64,000 bases of DNA from an uncultured Verrucomicrobia subdivision 3 bacterium (GCA_903858275.1 CAIOIC010000033.1:67994-131993), one strand, 5' to 3'. Numbered from the stretch's first letter, positions 18,263-26,811 are shown. The notes: a model not told the origin generated them from the sequence alone. Program-made: numbers and translations.

Positions 18263-19507
18263 TTACTGCGTGCCCAGTCGATAAAAGCCGTAATCCCCAT
18301 TCGGCGGGAGCGTGACTTGATACTGCAAATTGGTGCAGCTCAGCACCGGCAAGTTGGTCACGTTCCCCCATGAAGTCAGGTCGGTGCTTTGCTGCAACAC
18401 GAAATTTGTCGATGGCACTGTCCATGCCAGCGTGAAGTTGGTGGGTGAAGATGTGAGATTCAATTGCGGTGCTGGCGTGATCTGCGAGGTGTAAATGCCG
18501 CCATTATTAAACACCATCACTTGTTTGTTTCCATCCGCCGAAGACGCAACCGCCCAATAAGGGGAGCCAGCGACATTATTCGAAGTCCAAGCAGCTCCGG
18601 AATTGGTTGTAGTATAAATTCCACCACCTTGGGGTATCGCTACCAGCTTGGTTCCATCCGCCGACGAAGCGACTGATTGCCATGTATTATTGGGCACATT
18701 ATTTGAAACCCAAGTGGCTCCTGAATTGGTCGAAATATAAACCAAACCCAACGCCGTAAACACTAAATTGCCGCCGATAAAGGTATAGGCCGGAAAATTT
18801 ACGGCCGCCAATTTGCTTCCATCCGCCGATGAGGCCACTGAAACCCAATACGAATTGGTCGGGGCGCTGGTCTGCGTCCACGTAAATCCTGAATTGGTGG
18901 AAGTGTAAATCCATCCGGCGTTTGCAGAATCGTCCATGGCTGCAGCCACCAGCTTGGTTCCATCCGCTGATGAAGCGACCGAAGACCAATACTTATTGGG
19001 CGCACCGCTTTGCGTCCAAGTTGCTCCTGAATCGGTTGATGTATAAATGAAGCCCCTTTGCCACGCAAAGTTGAACGAAGGTGTTAACCCAACCGCAACA
19101 ACTAGTTTGGCTCCATCCGCAGATGAAGCGATAGAAATTAAATTTGTGCCACCGGGGACATTGTTCGAGGTCCAAGAAATGCCAGCATTAGTTGATGTGA
19201 AAACTGTATTAAGTTGCAATGCCGCCAATTTATTTCCATCCGCAGATGAAGCGACAGCATACCAAGAGCCCATCAATGATCCACTTTGTGGCTCACGGTT
19301 TGATGTCCAAGTGAATCCTGAATTGGTGGAGGTGTAGTAAGTCCAAGAATTAGCGGTAGCGATTAGTTTGCTTCCATCCGCCGACGACGCCACAGAAGTC
19401 CAACTTTTCGCAGGCGCGCTAGTCTGAATCCATTCTTGAGCTTGCGCTACGCCCGACAGTAGCAGCCCCGCCCCGATAACCATTAGTTTGCCCCAGAGCT
19501 TCTTCAT
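18263..19507 (-). CDS. Exported BNR/YCF48-like beta-propeller protein
   Basis: 414 residues with a signal peptide (MKKLWGKLMVIGAGLLLSGVAQAQ). The body is seven blades of about 45-55 residues, each with a SVASSADGSKLVA-type strand, then IYTSTNSGATWT and a short linker; the repeats are visible at DNA level too. This is the sialidase/BNR-type Asp-box-like fold. The last 70 residues (TLAWTVPSTNFVLQQSTDLT ... YQVTLPP) look like a small beta-sandwich, common at the C-terminus of verrucomicrobial exported proteins. Ligand unknown; surface or periplasmic location likely. Confidence 0.8.
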   Translation of the reverse strand: MKKLWGKLMVIGAGLLLSGVAQAQEWIQTSAPAKSWTSVASSADGSKLIATANSWTYYTSTNSGFTWTSNREPQSGSLMGSWYAVASSADGNKLAALQLNTVFTSTNAGISWTSNNVPGGTNLISIASSADGAKLVVAVGLTPSFNFAWQRGFIYTSTDSGATWTQSGAPNKYWSSVASSADGTKLVAAAMDDSANAGWIYTSTNSGFTWTQTSAPTNSYWVSVASSADGSKLAAVNFPAYTFIGGNLVFTALGLVYISTNSGATWVSNNVPNNTWQSVASSADGTKLVAIPQGGGIYTTTNSGAAWTSNNVAGSPYWAVASSADGNKQVMVFNNGGIYTSQITPAPQLNLTSSPTNFTLAWTVPSTNFVLQQSTDLTSWGNVTNLPVLSCTNLQYQVTLPPNGDYGFYRLGTQ

Positions 19508-19573
19508 GTTTTGATTCCGTCTGATGTTTTCAGTTTTGGTTTCCCGGTCAATCCGATTTTTTTCTTTTCATTT

Positions 19574-19649
19574 TCGCGCGAAGGGCGCGAAGGCGGCGAA
19601 GGAAAACTTTTCCGCCTTTACTTCCACCCTCTTCGCGTCCTTCGCGCGA
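19574..19649. repeat. Inverted repeat with 19-bp arms, gcgaagg type
   Basis: The left arm TCGCGCGAAGGGCGCGAAG (19574-19592) is complementary to CTTCGCGTCCTTCGCGCGA (19631-19649) at 18 of 19 positions. The 38-base spacer is rich in GGCGAAGG-type words. It is an intergenic palindrome, and the short reading frames across it are not convincing genes. Confidence 0.75.
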
Positions 19650-19764
19650 CCCTTTTTTAATCCAGACCATGGTGCCTCACCGGAAGGTGTGGCGCGTCCG
19701 CTAGGACCCCACCGTTCGCCGGATTGTCCAATCACCAACAGCCATTGCAGTTGACGGGATTTCC

Positions 19765-19907
19765 ATGACTCCCGAAATCGTTTTGGTAATTACCAAAGGA
19801 ACTTTGGTGATTACCGCCGAAGTTTTGGTAACTACCAACGAAGCTTTGGTGATTACCGCAGGAATTTTGGTAACTACCAAAATCATTTTGGGAGTCATCC
19901 GGACGAT
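19765..19907. repeat. 21-bp tandem palindromic array inside a large inverted repeat
   Basis: Five 21-bp units (from 19782, 19803, 19824, 19845 and 19866) plus a degenerate sixth (19887) each begin TTTGGTRAYTACC, itself a near-palindrome (TTGGTAATTACCAA). The outer 30 bases (19765-19794) are complementary to 19869-19898 at about 26 of 30 positions, so the whole array can fold as one long hairpin. Both strands stay open across it (heptad peptide LVITxxx on +), but the peptide is repetitive and unlike a protein, so I do not call a gene. Confidence 0.8.
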
Positions 19908-20230
19908 GTTTTGGACGATAAATGCCAATAAAACCGTGATTTCCTCAAAAAATACGCATTGAACCGGTTTGCCTCGCCCAAACGGTTTTTCGGGTCAGAC
20001 TGCGTTCGTCCCGCCAGCCACGCCGCTCGTGCCGCTGGACACGCCAATCCGGCGACTGGAGACGGCGAAAATGGCTTCAAAAAGCGATGGTTTTAAGTTA
20101 AGACATTGACTTTGCCACCAAAGCCGGTAGGAGGTGCTTATGATTTCCACGGGAACACGGGAAATTGGTTTCACCACGAGCCGTCAGGGGCTCAGCTTGG
20201 TTCGTTGGTAAGAAAGGACCATTAAAGAAT
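19908..20230. other. Gene-free stretch
   Basis: No convincing coding sequence. Short reading frames on both strands show no family resemblance. Near the 3' end the segment GAGCCGTCAGGGGCTC (about 20177-20192) is a small palindrome that shares AGCCGTCAG with the attC-like site at 20467, followed by CGTTGGTA just before the next gene. It could be a decayed recombination site. Confidence 0.4.
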
Positions 20231-20557
20231 ATGTGGGATATTATCACAAAGTACTATGGCATCGACTGGACTGCCATGGTGTTGAATGCCATTGCCATTT
20301 ACCTGCTGGGCAAGAAACAGAAACTCGGATTCTTTCTCGGCGTCTTGGCTAACATCGCATGGATCGTCTTCGCCATACTAGCGCACAGTGTGGCAACCGT
20401 GGTCGCCTGCAGCATCTTCGTTTTTCTCAATGCCAGGGGCTGGTGGAGTTGGACGAAAGAACAGGCACCGAACCAGCCGTCAGAGGCAACGCCGGGAGCT
20501 GTCACGCCTCATGCAGAGCCACGAGTCGCGCCAGCTCCCGGCGTGCCTCACCTTTAA
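20231..20557 (+). CDS. Small membrane protein, PnuC-like fragment
   Basis: A 108-residue protein. The N-terminal 80 residues hold two to three membrane helices (TAMVLNAIAIYLLGKKQKLGFFLGVLANIAW, then a VVACSIFVFLNARGWWSW end), reminiscent of part of the PnuC nicotinamide-riboside transporter family. The last 28 residues are encoded by the stem of the attC-like site and look like a read-through tail (SEATPGAVTPHAEPR...). Start: ATG 20231 with AAGGA about 12 bases upstream; the frame extends back to 20165 without support. Confidence 0.55.
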   Translation: MWDIITKYYGIDWTAMVLNAIAIYLLGKKQKLGFFLGVLANIAWIVFAILAHSVATVVACSIFVFLNARGWWSWTKEQAPNQPSEATPGAVTPHAEPRVAPAPGVPHL

Positions 20558-20565
20558 CGTTAGGT
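20467..20565 (+). repeat. Integron attC-like recombination site
   Basis: ACCGAAC (20467-20473) stands opposite the consensus core GTTAGGT (20559-20565). Between them two 9-base unpaired spacers flank a strong stem: 20483-20501 (GAGGCAACGCCGGGAGCTG) pairs with 20532-20549 (CAGCTCCCGGCGTGCCTC), with exactly one extra-helical A on the left arm and a 30-base loop. A 99-bp imperfect palindrome with R-type core sites and an extra-helical base is the attC layout. The left core has one mismatch to RYYYAAC. No integrase gene is present in the window. Confidence 0.55.
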
Positions 20566-20568
20566 GTC

Positions 20569-20847
20569 ATGACCATATCTGTTACAGATTGTCATCGCGG
20601 CTTGTTCAGTGTTTTGTTTTTCATTTTCGAGGCATTATTCGTGGCATCTGTTGTCATCCTGACTCGCATAGATTTTCGTGAGACGTTGGTTTGGAGTGAT
20701 GCAGCAGGTATCACATTTTGGTTTTCGTTTGTTGGACTTTTCGTTACGTGTTTTCTTTTGAGACGGACAGCACGTCATTTGGCAATTATTGGTTGGGTCA
20801 CTTTGTTTGCTGGTTTCTGTTTCGCGGCACTTTTGCCCGTCGTATGA
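20569..20847 (+). CDS. Small AT-rich membrane protein, cassette-like
   Basis: A 92-residue protein with three hydrophobic helices (LFSVLFFIFEALFVASVVIL, FWFSFVGLFVTCFLL, IIGWVTLFAGFCFAALL). No family is recognised. It starts 4 bases after the attC-like core, and 7 bases after its stop lies ATCTAAC (20855-20861), a perfect RYYYAAC core, so it has the layout of an integron gene cassette. Its base composition is visibly more AT-rich than the neighbouring genes, which fits recent transfer. Confidence 0.6.
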   Translation: MTISVTDCHRGLFSVLFFIFEALFVASVVILTRIDFRETLVWSDAAGITFWFSFVGLFVTCFLLRRTARHLAIIGWVTLFAGFCFAALLPVV

Positions 20848-20904
20848 TTTTGCCATCTAACCCGATTAGCTGAGCAGGCAGACTGCCCGACGCAATGACG
20901 CAGC

Positions 20905-22209
20905 TTAAACCTTCCGCGACACTTTCAGTTTTCCGACCCGAGGCCCGTCCATTTCCTCCACCCGCAGCTCGAAACCGCCCACGCCCACACCATCGCCGGG
21001 CTTGGGAAAGCCGCCGAGCTTTTCCGTGATCCAGCCGCTGGCCGTGGTCGTGTTTTCATCATGCGGCACGGTGCCGATGATTTTTTCCAGTTCGTGCAGG
21101 GCCAGCGTGCCGGCCGCTTCCCAGACATTTTCACCGAGCCGGACTAGTTCGGATTTTTCCGTGTCGAATTCGTCCTGAATCTGCCCGACCACGGCTTCGA
21201 TGGTGTTTTCCAGGGTCACGATGCCGACCGTCCCGCCCAATTCATCCACCACCACGGCAAAATGCGTTTTGCGGTCGAGAAACCGCCGCAGCAAGCCGTC
21301 CAGCCGCGCGGTTTCGGGAATGTAAAGCAGCGGCCGCGCGGCCGGCAGCAAATCCGCCGCCGTCTTCGCCGCCTCGCGCAAGGCATACATATCCTTGATG
21401 TGAACCACCCCCAGCGTCTTGTCGAGATCGCCCGCCGCGCAAATGGGAAACCGCGAGTAACGGGTTTTTTCCGCCAGCGCCAGGCATTCCGCAATGGGCA
21501 GGTTGGAATAAAAGCAGGTGATTTCGTTGCGCGGCCGCATCACCTCGCGCACCGTGCGATGGCGCAAATCCAGCGCATTCAAAATCAGGTCGCGCCGGTC
21601 CGATGAATTTTTGGCCGAGGCCAGCACCAGCCGCAATTCCTCATCCGAGTAAGCATGCTGGTCCTCGGACACGGAATCAAAACCCGCCCGCCTCAGCAGC
21701 CAGCGGGAGGAATAATTCAGAATCACCACGAACGGGTAGGAAATCCGGTAAAACCACAACAGCGGATAAGCGCACCATAGGGCCGTCGGCATGGGTTTCT
21801 GGATGGCCAGCAGCTTGGGCGCCTGCTCGCCCACGGTGATGTGCAAAAATGTGATGACCGAAAGCCCGACCACAAACGCCAGCACATGCTGCAAGTCCAC
21901 GGATTCCACGCGCAGCCAGCCGAACACCGGCTCCAGCAGCGTCATGAACACCGGCTCGCCAATCCAGCCCAGCCCCAGGCTGGCCAGCGTGATGCCCAGC
22001 TGGGCCGCGCTCAGGTAGGAATTGAGATTGCGGAGAATATGCTGCGTCAGCCGCGCCCCGCGCCACCCCTTCTCCGCCAAGGCGTCCAGTTGCGTGTCCC
22101 GGATGCGCACCAGCGCAAACTCCGCCGCCACGAAAAAGCCGTTCAACGCCACCAGCACCAGCACGGCGAGGATTTTCAAGGTGACAATGATGATGGTGTC
22201 CCAGTTCAC
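20905..22209 (-). CDS. CNNM/CorC family protein (third of three)
   Basis: 434 residues: an N-terminal CNNM (DUF21) membrane domain with an opening helix VALNGFFVAAEFALVRIRD, the characteristic GEQAPKLLAIQKP segment, two CBS domains (about 210-330, with VMRPRNEITCF and FAVVVDELGGTVGIVTLENTIE), and a C-terminal CorC_HlyC domain (WEAAGTLALHELEKIIG onwards). Family members move or regulate Mg2+ or Co2+. Its start overlaps the previous paralogue by four bases (ATGA). Confidence 0.9.
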   Translation of the reverse strand: MNWDTIIIVTLKILAVLVLVALNGFFVAAEFALVRIRDTQLDALAEKGWRGARLTQHILRNLNSYLSAAQLGITLASLGLGWIGEPVFMTLLEPVFGWLRVESVDLQHVLAFVVGLSVITFLHITVGEQAPKLLAIQKPMPTALWCAYPLLWFYRISYPFVVILNYSSRWLLRRAGFDSVSEDQHAYSDEELRLVLASAKNSSDRRDLILNALDLRHRTVREVMRPRNEITCFYSNLPIAECLALAEKTRYSRFPICAAGDLDKTLGVVHIKDMYALREAAKTAADLLPAARPLLYIPETARLDGLLRRFLDRKTHFAVVVDELGGTVGIVTLENTIEAVVGQIQDEFDTEKSELVRLGENVWEAAGTLALHELEKIIGTVPHDENTTTASGWITEKLGGFPKPGDGVGVGGFELRVEEMDGPRVGKLKVSRKV

Positions 22210-23195
22210 AACTTCACCTCGCCGAACATGAGTTTCAAAATGTCTTCCAGCGTCACCACGCCCACCTCGCGGCCGTCCCGGGCGAGCACGATGGCCAATC
22301 GCTGACCGGCACGCTGCATCCGGCGCAAGGCGATTTCCAGCCGCGTGCTGTCGTCCAAAAACAGCGCGGGCGACAGGAATTCCGCCGCCGGCGCATTCTC
22401 GTCCACCGACTCACGGAAGAGCAATTGATTCACATCCAGCAACCCGGCGATGCGCCTTTGGCCGTCACGGTTTTCCCAGACCGGCAGCCGCGAAAGATTC
22501 TTCTCCTTCGCCAGCACCAGACACTCGCGCAAGGCGCTGGAGGACTGGACCGAAAAAGTTTTTTCAAGCGGCACGGTGATTTGCGCCACAGTGAAGTGCT
22601 GCAAATCCAGCACCCGGTCCACCATGGCGTGTTCGTCCCCCGTGAGCGCCTGAGCCGCCTCGGCCATCACCGCGCGCATCTCCTCACGGTTGCCAAACAG
22701 CCGGCCGGTGAACGTCCGCGAACCGTGCCAGCGCAGCACCAACTGCGAGATGCCATCCACCATGAAGACGACCGGACTCAAGACCAGATGCACCAGGCGG
22801 AAAACATTTGCCGTGGCGAGACAAAGGCGGTTGGGGAAAGCGCGGAACAGCATTTTCGGCAGCAAATCAAAAAACGCATAAAACAAGAAAACAATCCCCG
22901 TGAACAGAATCACGATCCAAACCGTATGACTATTAAACTGGTCGTGCAGCTTCGCAATGACCCAGCCGAGGATGATAAAATTTACCAGCGTATTGCCGAT
23001 CAGGATGCTCCAGAGAAACCGCTCGGGTTTTTCGAGAAAGTTGTTCAGCAGCCGGGCCTGGGCATTGCCAGCGCGGGCCAGACGGCGCACCCGCAGACGG
23101 TTCAGCGCAAACACGCCCGCCTCCATGCCGGACAGCAAAAACGAAAGAAGCAGGCACAAGCCCAGGCCAAAAAATGCTGGCAGTTGTCCGGTCAT
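22206..23195 (-). CDS. CNNM family protein lacking the CorC_HlyC domain (second of three)
   Basis: A 329-residue paralogue with the CNNM membrane domain (LLLSFLLSGMEAGVFALNRLRVRRL) and two CBS domains (VPLEKTFSVQSSSALRE ... ERGREVGVVTLEDILKLMF-type end). It stops right after the second CBS, so the C-terminal CorC_HlyC domain of its two neighbours is absent. It overlaps both neighbours by four bases, so translational coupling and a joint complex are likely. Confidence 0.88.
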   Translation of the reverse strand: MTGQLPAFFGLGLCLLLSFLLSGMEAGVFALNRLRVRRLARAGNAQARLLNNFLEKPERFLWSILIGNTLVNFIILGWVIAKLHDQFNSHTVWIVILFTGIVFLFYAFFDLLPKMLFRAFPNRLCLATANVFRLVHLVLSPVVFMVDGISQLVLRWHGSRTFTGRLFGNREEMRAVMAEAAQALTGDEHAMVDRVLDLQHFTVAQITVPLEKTFSVQSSSALRECLVLAKEKNLSRLPVWENRDGQRRIAGLLDVNQLLFRESVDENAPAAEFLSPALFLDDSTRLEIALRRMQRAGQRLAIVLARDGREVGVVTLEDILKLMFGEVKL

Positions 23196-24430
23196 TTGAT
23201 TTGTTGCACGAGCAGTTCACGCACCCGCCGTTCGTCGGCGGCGTGCGCGGTAAGTTTCAGTCCGGCGAACACGGCAGATTCGCCGACCGCCGGGACAATG
23301 CCGAGCAGATGCGTGAGCAATCCGCCCATGGTTTCCACTTCAACCACCTCGGGCAAAGACGGAAATTCGCGGCGAAAATCCTCCAGTCGCATCGTGCCGT
23401 TGACGCGCCAATGACCGGGCGAAGTTTTTTCCATCACGAATCCCTGCGGCGCGGTTGTCACGCGGATTTTCCCGACGATGCCGCCAAGAATGTCCTCCAT
23501 CGTCACCAGGCCGGTCGCGCTGCCGAATTCATCCAGCACAATCGCCAGGCCGCGCTGCTGCTTTTGCAGCGCCCGGAAAAGCAGGAGCAGATTCATGGAC
23601 TCCGGCACGAACGAGGGGAACTCAATCACCTCGGCCAGATCCGCTTTGGGATCGAACAACAGCGCCCGCGTGTTCAGAATACCGACGATGGTGTCCGGCG
23701 TTTCATCGTAAATCGGCAGGCGCCGATGTTTGTGTTTGCGGGCGGCGGCGAGCATTTCCCCAACTGTGGCATCGTCGGAAACGCATACCATGCCGGCGCG
23801 CGACCGCATCACATCCCGCGCCGTGCGCCGGTCAAGGCTGATGATTTGCAAAATGATTTCGCGCTCCGATTCCTCCAACGTCCCCTGCTTCCACGCAAGC
23901 TCCAGCAACTCTTGATATTCCGATTCCGTCACCGCTGCCGGTGGCGCAGCCTTGGCAGCGGCCTGTTTCAGAATCGCGGCGTTGGTCCATTGCGCGGCGC
24001 GATAAAACGGCTTGGTGATTTTCCTGAAGAACAAGAGCGGCCAGGCCACCCGCTGCGCCCAGCGTTCCGGCTGCCGCACGGCCAGCGTCTTGGGCAGCAC
24101 CTCGCCAATCAGCAATACCACGGCAACCAGCGCAAGCATTGTCAGGCCAAAAGCCCATTGAGAATTGAAAACCATGCGCAACCCGGCAGCCAGGATGGCC
24201 GCGTTGGCGAAGGTATTGCCCAGAGCGAGCGTAGCCAGCAAGTCTTGCGGGCGTTCGAGAAGTTCGGAAACGATTTTGCCACCACGAGAAGATTTTTCGG
24301 CCAGCTGGGCAACCTGCCATTTGCTGAGGGAAAACAGCGCCGTTTCCGCCAGCGCGAAGAAGAAACTCGCGCCTGCGAAAACCAGAATCGCCAAAACCAT
24401 CGCTGTTTCCACAAGGCCATGATAATTCAA
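23192..24430 (-). CDS. CNNM/CorC family protein (first of three)
   Basis: 412 residues: CNNM membrane domain (FFFALAETALFSLSKWQVAQL, then LLIGEVLPKTLAVRQPERWA), paired CBS domains (DVMRSRAGMVCVSDDATVGEM ... LAIVLDEFGSATGLVTMEDILGGIVG) and CorC_HlyC (HWRVNGTMRLEDFRREFP). It is the promoter-proximal gene of the three-gene operon. The 129 bp to the divergently placed tRNA gene must hold the promoter. Confidence 0.9.
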   Translation of the reverse strand: MNYHGLVETAMVLAILVFAGASFFFALAETALFSLSKWQVAQLAEKSSRGGKIVSELLERPQDLLATLALGNTFANAAILAAGLRMVFNSQWAFGLTMLALVAVVLLIGEVLPKTLAVRQPERWAQRVAWPLLFFRKITKPFYRAAQWTNAAILKQAAAKAAPPAAVTESEYQELLELAWKQGTLEESEREIILQIISLDRRTARDVMRSRAGMVCVSDDATVGEMLAAARKHKHRRLPIYDETPDTIVGILNTRALLFDPKADLAEVIEFPSFVPESMNLLLLFRALQKQQRGLAIVLDEFGSATGLVTMEDILGGIVGKIRVTTAPQGFVMEKTSPGHWRVNGTMRLEDFRREFPSLPEVVEVETMGGLLTHLLGIVPAVGESAVFAGLKLTAHAADERRVRELLVQQIK

Positions 24431-24559
24431 AACCGCAACCGGGAAAAGACGAATTGCGTGGCGCGCGACGAAATCCCGGCAAAAGTTTATGGAGTCAGCA
24501 TACGGTCCGAAATCATTCTGATTGCCGCTGCGGTTGACTCTGGTAGTTTAACGACGGTC

Positions 24560-24634
24560 AGGCGCTTGGCGCAGTGGTAGCGCAGCAGCTTTACACGCTG
24601 TGGGTCGGGGGTTCGAATCCCTCAGCGCCTACCA
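24560..24634 (+). tRNA. tRNA-Val (anticodon UAC)
   Basis: A 75-base cloverleaf. Acceptor AGGCGCT pairs with AGCGCCT, the D stem is GCGC/GCGC, the anticodon stem GCAGC/GCTGT encloses the loop TTTACAC (anticodon TAC), and the T arm is GGGGG-TTCGAAT-CCCTC. The discriminator base is A and CCA is encoded. Confidence 0.97.
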
Positions 24635-24656
24635 TCCTTGCCGTTTAACCGGCCAT

Positions 24657-26723
24657 TCAAACCGGGTGAATTTCTTCCTGTTTGTCGTCAATGACGAGAA
24701 CCCCATGCGGCGGCAGTTCGTAACCGCTGACAATATTATTACCGGTGAGAAAATCGTGCATCGGCCGATAAAACTGCAGATGCACCGGCATATTTTGGTG
24801 ATTGAGAAGAAAATAGATGCGGGAACCGTCCTTCACGCGCAGTGACACCTCGATACTCTCCGGCACTTTCAACAGCGGCGTCAACCCTGTGGTTTGCCGA
24901 AGCCACAAGACAAAGTCGTCATAAAAAAACTGGTGGCTTTGGGTGCCGATGTAGATTGCCTTGCCCAACCCAAAAGGGTTCGCCGTCATGACGGGTTTCC
25001 CAGCGTAGAATTCCTTGGCGTAGGTCGCGAGAATCTGGCATCCCTTCGGCTCAATCAAATCACACCACAACTTTGCCGGATGCGCCTGGCTGGTAGGAAA
25101 CGCCGCCTTAAAGATAATCTGGTTTGTTTCGCCGGGCGGCAGCATGTCAAATTCCTGAACTTCCAAGCCGAACAAATCGGTAAGGTTGTGCGGAAAACCA
25201 GAGTCGGAGGCGACGTTATTTTCGTCCACCAGGCCGGTATTGAAAGTGCTGACAAGCGTGCCGCCATTCTCGACGTAGAATTTCAACCGGTCAGCCTCGT
25301 TGGCGGTCAGCAAATGAAGTGATGGCGCAAAAACGATTTTGTATTTCGACAAATCCTCGCCGGGGCGCGCAAAGTCCACCAGAATGTTTCGACCGTGGAG
25401 CGCAGTGTGGATGAGTTGGATGTGTTCGCGCAGGTTGAAATGTTTGTTGGGCTGGTTGGGCTGTTGCAGCGTCCAGTCATTGTCGTGCGAATACAAAATA
25501 CACACCTCGGCAGGAACTTTCGTGTCCTTGAGCGCAGGGGCGAGCAACTTTAATTCCTCGCCGAGCTGGGAAATTTCTTTAAATACCCGACGGTTGCCTT
25601 CGAGGTTGTGCGGCAACACAGCACCATGAAATTTTTCGGTGCCGTAACGCGGCTGGCGCCAGCGGAAAAACAGAACGGCGTTCGCACCCCGAGCCAGCAA
25701 TTGGTAGGTGAACATCCGCAACACACCGGGACGGACGAGGGAATTGACATCCTGCCAGTTGACGTTCCCGGCTTTTTGCTCCATCACCCAAAACCCGCTG
25801 TCGCCGTCCGGCGTGCGAATATCAGATTTCTTGAGCGACCGCAGCATATCAATTTCGCAGGCAATTTCCGAAGGTTTGGCCTTGATGGCGGCGGTGCTTT
25901 CGATGGAAACAAAGTCGAGTTTTTCAGCAAGATCAAAATGATCAAACCGATGGCGCAGCGCGCGCAGGTTGGTCGTGACGGGACGGTCGGGCGTAAGTTC
26001 GGCAAGAATGTCAGCCTGCATCTTGACGAACTGAACAATGGTGTCGCTACAAAAACGGTTCCAGTCCAAAACCAGCGCGGGATTGTGTTGCGTAGGTGCA
26101 GCCATCGGCATCGGCACCTGGTCGAACGCGGAAACCACCTGCCCCCAGTGGCGCAAACCCATTTTTTCGTTGAGCCGCTGGACGGTTTCGTATTTTGCCT
26201 CCAGCCAGAGATGCCAGTCGCGGCGGGCATCTTCGTTGAATGAAGCCTCGGTAAAATTGCCGGCCAGACTGTTGTCAATCTGCCAGGCGATAAGTTGTGG
26301 ATGATTGCCGAGGGCTCGGGCCATTTGCTCGACAATACGCTTGGAATAATTCCAATAGACATCACTGTTCAAACAGATAGCACGGCGGGTGCCTTCATGC
26401 TTGGTGCGCCCCTTTTCATCAATCGGCAAAATTTCCGGATGTTTTTTTGACAGCCAGATGGGCGGCGCGGCGGTGGGAGTGCCCAATACAACTTCAATCC
26501 CCTTTTTGCCCAAAATATCCATCACGCGCTTGAGCCAGCCAAAATCAAACTGACCATCTTCAGGTTCGCAAAGTCCCCAGGAAAATTCACCGATGCGGAC
26601 GACGTTGAAACCGGCGGCAGCCATGAGTTCGGCATCACGTTGCCATTGCGCTTCGGGATTTTCAGCGGTGCCGCCGAAGGGGAAGACCCATTGCTCGGGA
26701 TAATAATCAACGCCAAAATACAT
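24657..26723 (-). CDS. GH42 beta-galactosidase-like protein lacking the acid/base Glu
   Basis: 688 residues of GH42 length and layout: MYFGVDYYPEQW at the start of the barrel, the nucleophile Glu in FWVMEQKAGNVNWQ, a trimerisation/flavodoxin-like middle domain and a C-terminal beta domain. No signal peptide is visible. At the acid/base position, where GH42 enzymes read DNEYG or DNEFG, this protein has IDNSLAGN: the codon at 26270-26268 is AGT (Ser). Normal retaining hydrolysis would therefore be crippled; it may act on activated substrates, use another residue, or have lost activity. Confidence 0.85.
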   Translation of the reverse strand: MYFGVDYYPEQWVFPFGGTAENPEAQWQRDAELMAAAGFNVVRIGEFSWGLCEPEDGQFDFGWLKRVMDILGKKGIEVVLGTPTAAPPIWLSKKHPEILPIDEKGRTKHEGTRRAICLNSDVYWNYSKRIVEQMARALGNHPQLIAWQIDNSLAGNFTEASFNEDARRDWHLWLEAKYETVQRLNEKMGLRHWGQVVSAFDQVPMPMAAPTQHNPALVLDWNRFCSDTIVQFVKMQADILAELTPDRPVTTNLRALRHRFDHFDLAEKLDFVSIESTAAIKAKPSEIACEIDMLRSLKKSDIRTPDGDSGFWVMEQKAGNVNWQDVNSLVRPGVLRMFTYQLLARGANAVLFFRWRQPRYGTEKFHGAVLPHNLEGNRRVFKEISQLGEELKLLAPALKDTKVPAEVCILYSHDNDWTLQQPNQPNKHFNLREHIQLIHTALHGRNILVDFARPGEDLSKYKIVFAPSLHLLTANEADRLKFYVENGGTLVSTFNTGLVDENNVASDSGFPHNLTDLFGLEVQEFDMLPPGETNQIIFKAAFPTSQAHPAKLWCDLIEPKGCQILATYAKEFYAGKPVMTANPFGLGKAIYIGTQSHQFFYDDFVLWLRQTTGLTPLLKVPESIEVSLRVKDGSRIYFLLNHQNMPVHLQFYRPMHDFLTGNNIVSGYELPPHGVLVIDDKQEEIHPV

Positions 26724-26749
26724 ATGTTCCTCGGGTTTGATTTGACCCT

Positions 26750-26794
26750 AAAAGCAAACCGCCGCGCTGGCAATGAAAATCGTCAGCGCGGCGG
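26750..26794 (-). terminator. Intrinsic terminator after the AsmA-like gene
   Basis: An 11-bp GC-rich stem (CCGCCGCGCTG at 26759-26769 with CAGCGCGGCGG at 26784-26794). Read on the minus strand it is followed by TTTGCTTTTA. It sits between the AsmA-like stop and the GH42 start, so the GH42 gene should have its own promoter or rely on read-through. Confidence 0.75.
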
Positions 26795-26811
26795 CAAAAA
26801 AACTTGCAAGA

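Noticed and set aside
19765-19907. CRISPR array
   Set aside because: The 21-bp units are contiguous with no unique spacers, and no cas genes are present.
19765-19962. 65-residue ORF with heptad LVITxxx repeats, and an antisense ORF
   Set aside because: The reading frames follow from a 21-bp repeat whose length is a multiple of three; the peptide is low-complexity and there is no ribosome-binding site.
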